Made by a program: the position numbers and the translations under genes. A DNA stretch of 15,031 nucleotides from Cellvibrionales bacterium. GTDB lineage: Bacteria > Pseudomonadota > Gammaproteobacteria > Pseudomonadales > JAHEGP01. The notes beneath the pieces are model-generated. The model was not told the DNA's origin. It was given only the letters and a program-made list of their open reading frames with translations, and searched no databases. The first letter of the stretch is position 1. Each line of letters begins with the position of its first letter. This document shows positions 13,179-15,031 of this stretch, one piece after another. Where the stretch lies: the NCBI GenBank assembly GCA_024645065.1, contig JAHEGP010000053.1, positions 1-15,031 of the forward strand, written 5' to 3'.

Positions 13179-14678
13179 ATGTCACTTGCGATCATATTTG
13201 CCCGCGCTTGCGTGGGTGTCACAGCGCCACTGGTTACCGTGGAAACCCACATCTCGAACGGCCTGCCCGGAATGCTTATCGTTGGCCTGCCGGAAACGGC
13301 GGTCAAGGAAGCTCGTGATCGGGTCCGAAGCGCCATCATCAACGCCCACTTCGACTTCCCGATGCGGCGGATTACCGTCAACCTGGCGCCGGCGGACCTG
13401 CCCAAGGAGGGGAGCCGTTTTGATCTCGCCATTGCGCTGGGGATTCTTGCCGCCAGTGGCCAGTTGGATACAACTTCCCTCGCCGACCACGAATTCATCG
13501 GGGAACTCGCACTCAGCGGCGAACTGCGGCCGGTGAGAGGTTCATTGCCCGCTGCGCTGGGCAGTAGCCGCAGCGACCGCAGTCTGGTGGTTCCCAGGGG
13601 CAACGCCGATGAAGCGGCCCTGGTAACGACGGCCACGGTACTGCCAGCAGGTCATCTCCTCGATATTACGGCGCACCTGTTCAAGCGCCGCGCGCTGGTG
13701 CGACATTCTCCACCGCGGAGCGATGCCAACAGCCATTATCCCGACCTGCGCGACGTGCAGGGTCAGCAGCATGCGCGACGAGCACTGGAAATAGCGGCGG
13801 CCGGGCGCCACAATCTGCTGATGTATGGCACCCCGGGAACGGGTAAAACCATGCTCGCCACCCGCCTGCCCGGGATATTGCCGCCACTGGAAGAAAGCGA
13901 GGCACTGGAGGTCGCTGCGATCAAGTCCATCGCCAGCCAACGGAGCCTGGTCGGACAGTGGCGCATCCGCCCGTTCCGTGCACCCCATCATACTGCCTCG
14001 GCCGCGGCACTGGTGGGTGGTGGTTCTTCTCCCCGGCCCGGTGAAATCTCGCTGGCTCATCATGGCGTGTTGTTTCTCGACGAACTACCGGAATTTCCAC
14101 GCACCGTCCTCGAGGTACTACGCGAACCACTGGAAAACGGCGAGATTATGATTTCCCGGGCACGGCAGCAACTGAGTTTCCCGGCTGACTTCCAGTTGAT
14201 AGCGGCCATGAACCCCTGCCCCTGCGGCTATCTCGGCGACCCGCAGCGCAACTGTCGCTGTACCCCGGACCAGGTCATGCGCTATCGCTCACGTATCTCC
14301 GGCCCGCTATTGGATCGCATCGATATGCACGTACCCCTGCACGGGCTGCGCCCCGGTGAACTCACCGGCACCCAAGCGGCTGAAGCCTCATGCATAGTGC
14401 AACAACGGGTAGAGGCAGCCCATCAGCGCCAACAGCAACGCAGCGGGGTAGCCAACGCCCGGCTGCCCCCTGCTACGCTGCCGCAGGTTTGCGCGCTGAC
14501 CGCCCCCAACCGTGAATTCCTTGAAGCCACGCTGCAGCAACTTAAATTATCCGCCCGCGCCTATCATCGCATCCTCAAGGTAGCCCGCACCATCGCCGAC
14601 CTGGCAGCGTCCGAAACCATCGAGCGCCACCACCTCGCGGAGGCAGTCAGCCTGCGTGGGCTGGATCGCCCCGGCTGA
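13179..14678 (+). CDS. yifB: YifB/ComM family Mg-chelatase-like AAA+ ATPase (499 aa)
   Basis: A cytoplasmic AAA+ ATPase related to magnesium chelatase subunit I; the Vibrio orthologue ComM is a branch-migration helicase in natural transformation. An N-terminal ChlI-like domain (about 1-165, with GLPGMLIVGLPETAVKEARD and LPKEGSRFDLAIALGILAAS) precedes the AAA+ module: Walker A GTPGTGKT (217-224), Walker B VLFLDE (297-302), then a conserved four-cysteine loop (Cys347, Cys349, Cys359, Cys361, in NPCPCGY and NCRC) that may bind a metal, SGPLLDRIDMHV, and a C-terminal helical lid (about 400-499). The ATG at 13179-13181 has GGGAGAGG just upstream and matches the family N-terminus MSLAII. An ATG nine codons upstream is in frame, without such a site. 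Length is normal. Confidence 0.95.
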   Translation: MSLAIIFARACVGVTAPLVTVETHISNGLPGMLIVGLPETAVKEARDRVRSAIINAHFDFPMRRITVNLAPADLPKEGSRFDLAIALGILAASGQLDTTSLADHEFIGELALSGELRPVRGSLPAALGSSRSDRSLVVPRGNADEAALVTTATVLPAGHLLDITAHLFKRRALVRHSPPRSDANSHYPDLRDVQGQQHARRALEIAAAGRHNLLMYGTPGTGKTMLATRLPGILPPLEESEALEVAAIKSIASQRSLVGQWRIRPFRAPHHTASAAALVGGGSSPRPGEISLAHHGVLFLDELPEFPRTVLEVLREPLENGEIMISRARQQLSFPADFQLIAAMNPCPCGYLGDPQRNCRCTPDQVMRYRSRISGPLLDRIDMHVPLHGLRPGELTGTQAAEASCIVQQRVEAAHQRQQQRSGVANARLPPATLPQVCALTAPNREFLEATLQQLKLSARAYHRILKVARTIADLAASETIERHHLAEAVSLRGLDRPG

Positions 14679-14802
14679 GCCAAGCTTGCCGAATTCAGCT
14701 CGACCCCTGTCTTGCAGGGATACTTCGAGCGAACTTGCCGCCTGTTCGCAAGTGGTTCATCATGCCCCCAAACCATCACGGATCGAGAAGGAGATTTTTC
14801 CC

Positions 14803-15031
14803 ATGAGAATAGGCGTATCCACGCTTTTTCCTTCACTTTTGCTGCTACTGGCGTGCGGCTTCGCCTATTCAGCAGACCCGTTACCGTCCTGGAACGAGGG
14901 CGCAACCAAAAAGAGCATCACATCTTTCGTCGAACAAGTGACCACCGCCGGTGGCAAACACTTTGTGCCTGTCCCAGAGCGCATTGCGGCCATCGATAAT
15001 GACGGTACCCTCTGGACTGAAAAGCCGATGT
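14803..15031 (+). CDS. Exported HAD-superfamily phosphatase (N-terminal fragment)
   Basis: Seventy-six codons are visible before the right edge. Residues 1 to about 25 form an export signal (MRIGVSTLFPSLLLLLACGF). Cleavage may be near YSA-DP (24-25) by signal peptidase I; LLAC at 15-18 makes a lipoprotein possible, though Leu at -2 is not ideal. HAD motif I is clear: AAIDNDGTLW with nucleophile Asp65 and acid/base Asp67. I recall similar periplasmic HAD hydrolases annotated as phosphoserine-phosphatase-like or haloacid-dehalogenase-like. The ATG has AAGGAG 9 nt upstream. A gap of 124 bp separates it from yifB. The substrate cannot be told from this part. Confidence 0.85.
   Translation, partial: MRIGVSTLFPSLLLLLACGFAYSADPLPSWNEGATKKSITSFVEQVTTAGGKHFVPVPERIAAIDNDGTLWTEKPM

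Noticed and set aside
12752..13636. 294-codon open frame on the minus strand across ubiK and the 5' part of yifB
   Set aside because: It is antisense to two well-recognised genes, has a Ser/Arg/Pro-rich low-complexity product with no family resemblance, and no good ribosome-binding site.
14682..14696. HindIII and EcoRI sites three bases apart (AAGCTTGCCGAATTC), hinting at vector sequence
   Set aside because: The flanking sequence runs smoothly from yifB to a normal gene with its own ribosome-binding site, and no other polylinker sites are grouped there; chance is the simpler reading.
1..15031. CRISPR arrays, tRNA/rRNA genes, transposases, integrases, toxin-antitoxin or phage genes
   Set aside because: None seen on reading both strands; all long coding regions are accounted for by housekeeping-type or metabolic genes.

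Overview
The window looks like chromosomal DNA of a gammaproteobacterium, probably marine and related to Pseudomonas/Cellvibrio-type lineages. This is inferred from the gene content (UbiK and YifB/ComM beside glnK-amtB, an order I recall from Pseudomonas), the GC-rich protein-like codon use, and the acidic outer-membrane porin. No tRNA, rRNA, CRISPR array, insertion sequence or other mobile element is visible. Coding density is high, and every gene is intact except the two cut by the window edges.

Positions 1-9499 (minus strand) hold one tight six-gene operon. Reading 5' to 3' along the minus strand it encodes: (1) a stand-alone circularly permuted ATP-grasp ligase (8045-9499); (2) an alpha-E helical protein (7095-8048, ATGA overlap); (3) a 1119-residue transglutaminase-like/DUF2126 protein (3725-7084); (4) a fused ATP-grasp/alpha-E protein (1117-3672); (5) a second, stand-alone transglutaminase-like protein (242-1120, TTGA overlap, TTG start); (6) the N-terminus of Anbu, the bacterial proteasome-like NTN hydrolase (1-151, cut by the window edge). 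This matches a gene neighbourhood predicted by comparative genomics to be a peptide-synthesis or peptide-tagging pathway. To my knowledge its substrate and product are still unknown, so it is the most interesting system here. The two ATP-grasp copies differ: the stand-alone copy keeps the nucleotide- and metal-binding signatures, and the fused copy has lost them.

Positions 9848-12372 (minus strand) hold a nitrogen-response operon: a TorF-type outer-membrane porin, the P-II protein GlnK and the ammonium transporter AmtB, closed by a UUCG-loop terminator. Upstream lies a full sigma-54 control region: a -24/-12 promoter, an IHF-like site, and two NtrC-like sites 32 bp apart at about -110 and -142. 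The layout closely resembles the E. coli glnA enhancer. Co-regulation suggests the porin is the outer-membrane port for the nitrogen compound that AmtB carries across the inner membrane.

Positions 12868-14678 (plus strand) hold ubiK (ubiquinone biosynthesis accessory factor) and yifB/comM (AAA+ ATPase), separated by a strong intercistronic hairpin. The 477-bp intergenic region between torF and ubiK also holds an intrinsic terminator on the plus strand with no annotated gene in front of it, and a third NtrC-like palindrome. The window ends in the start of an exported HAD-superfamily phosphatase (14803-15031).
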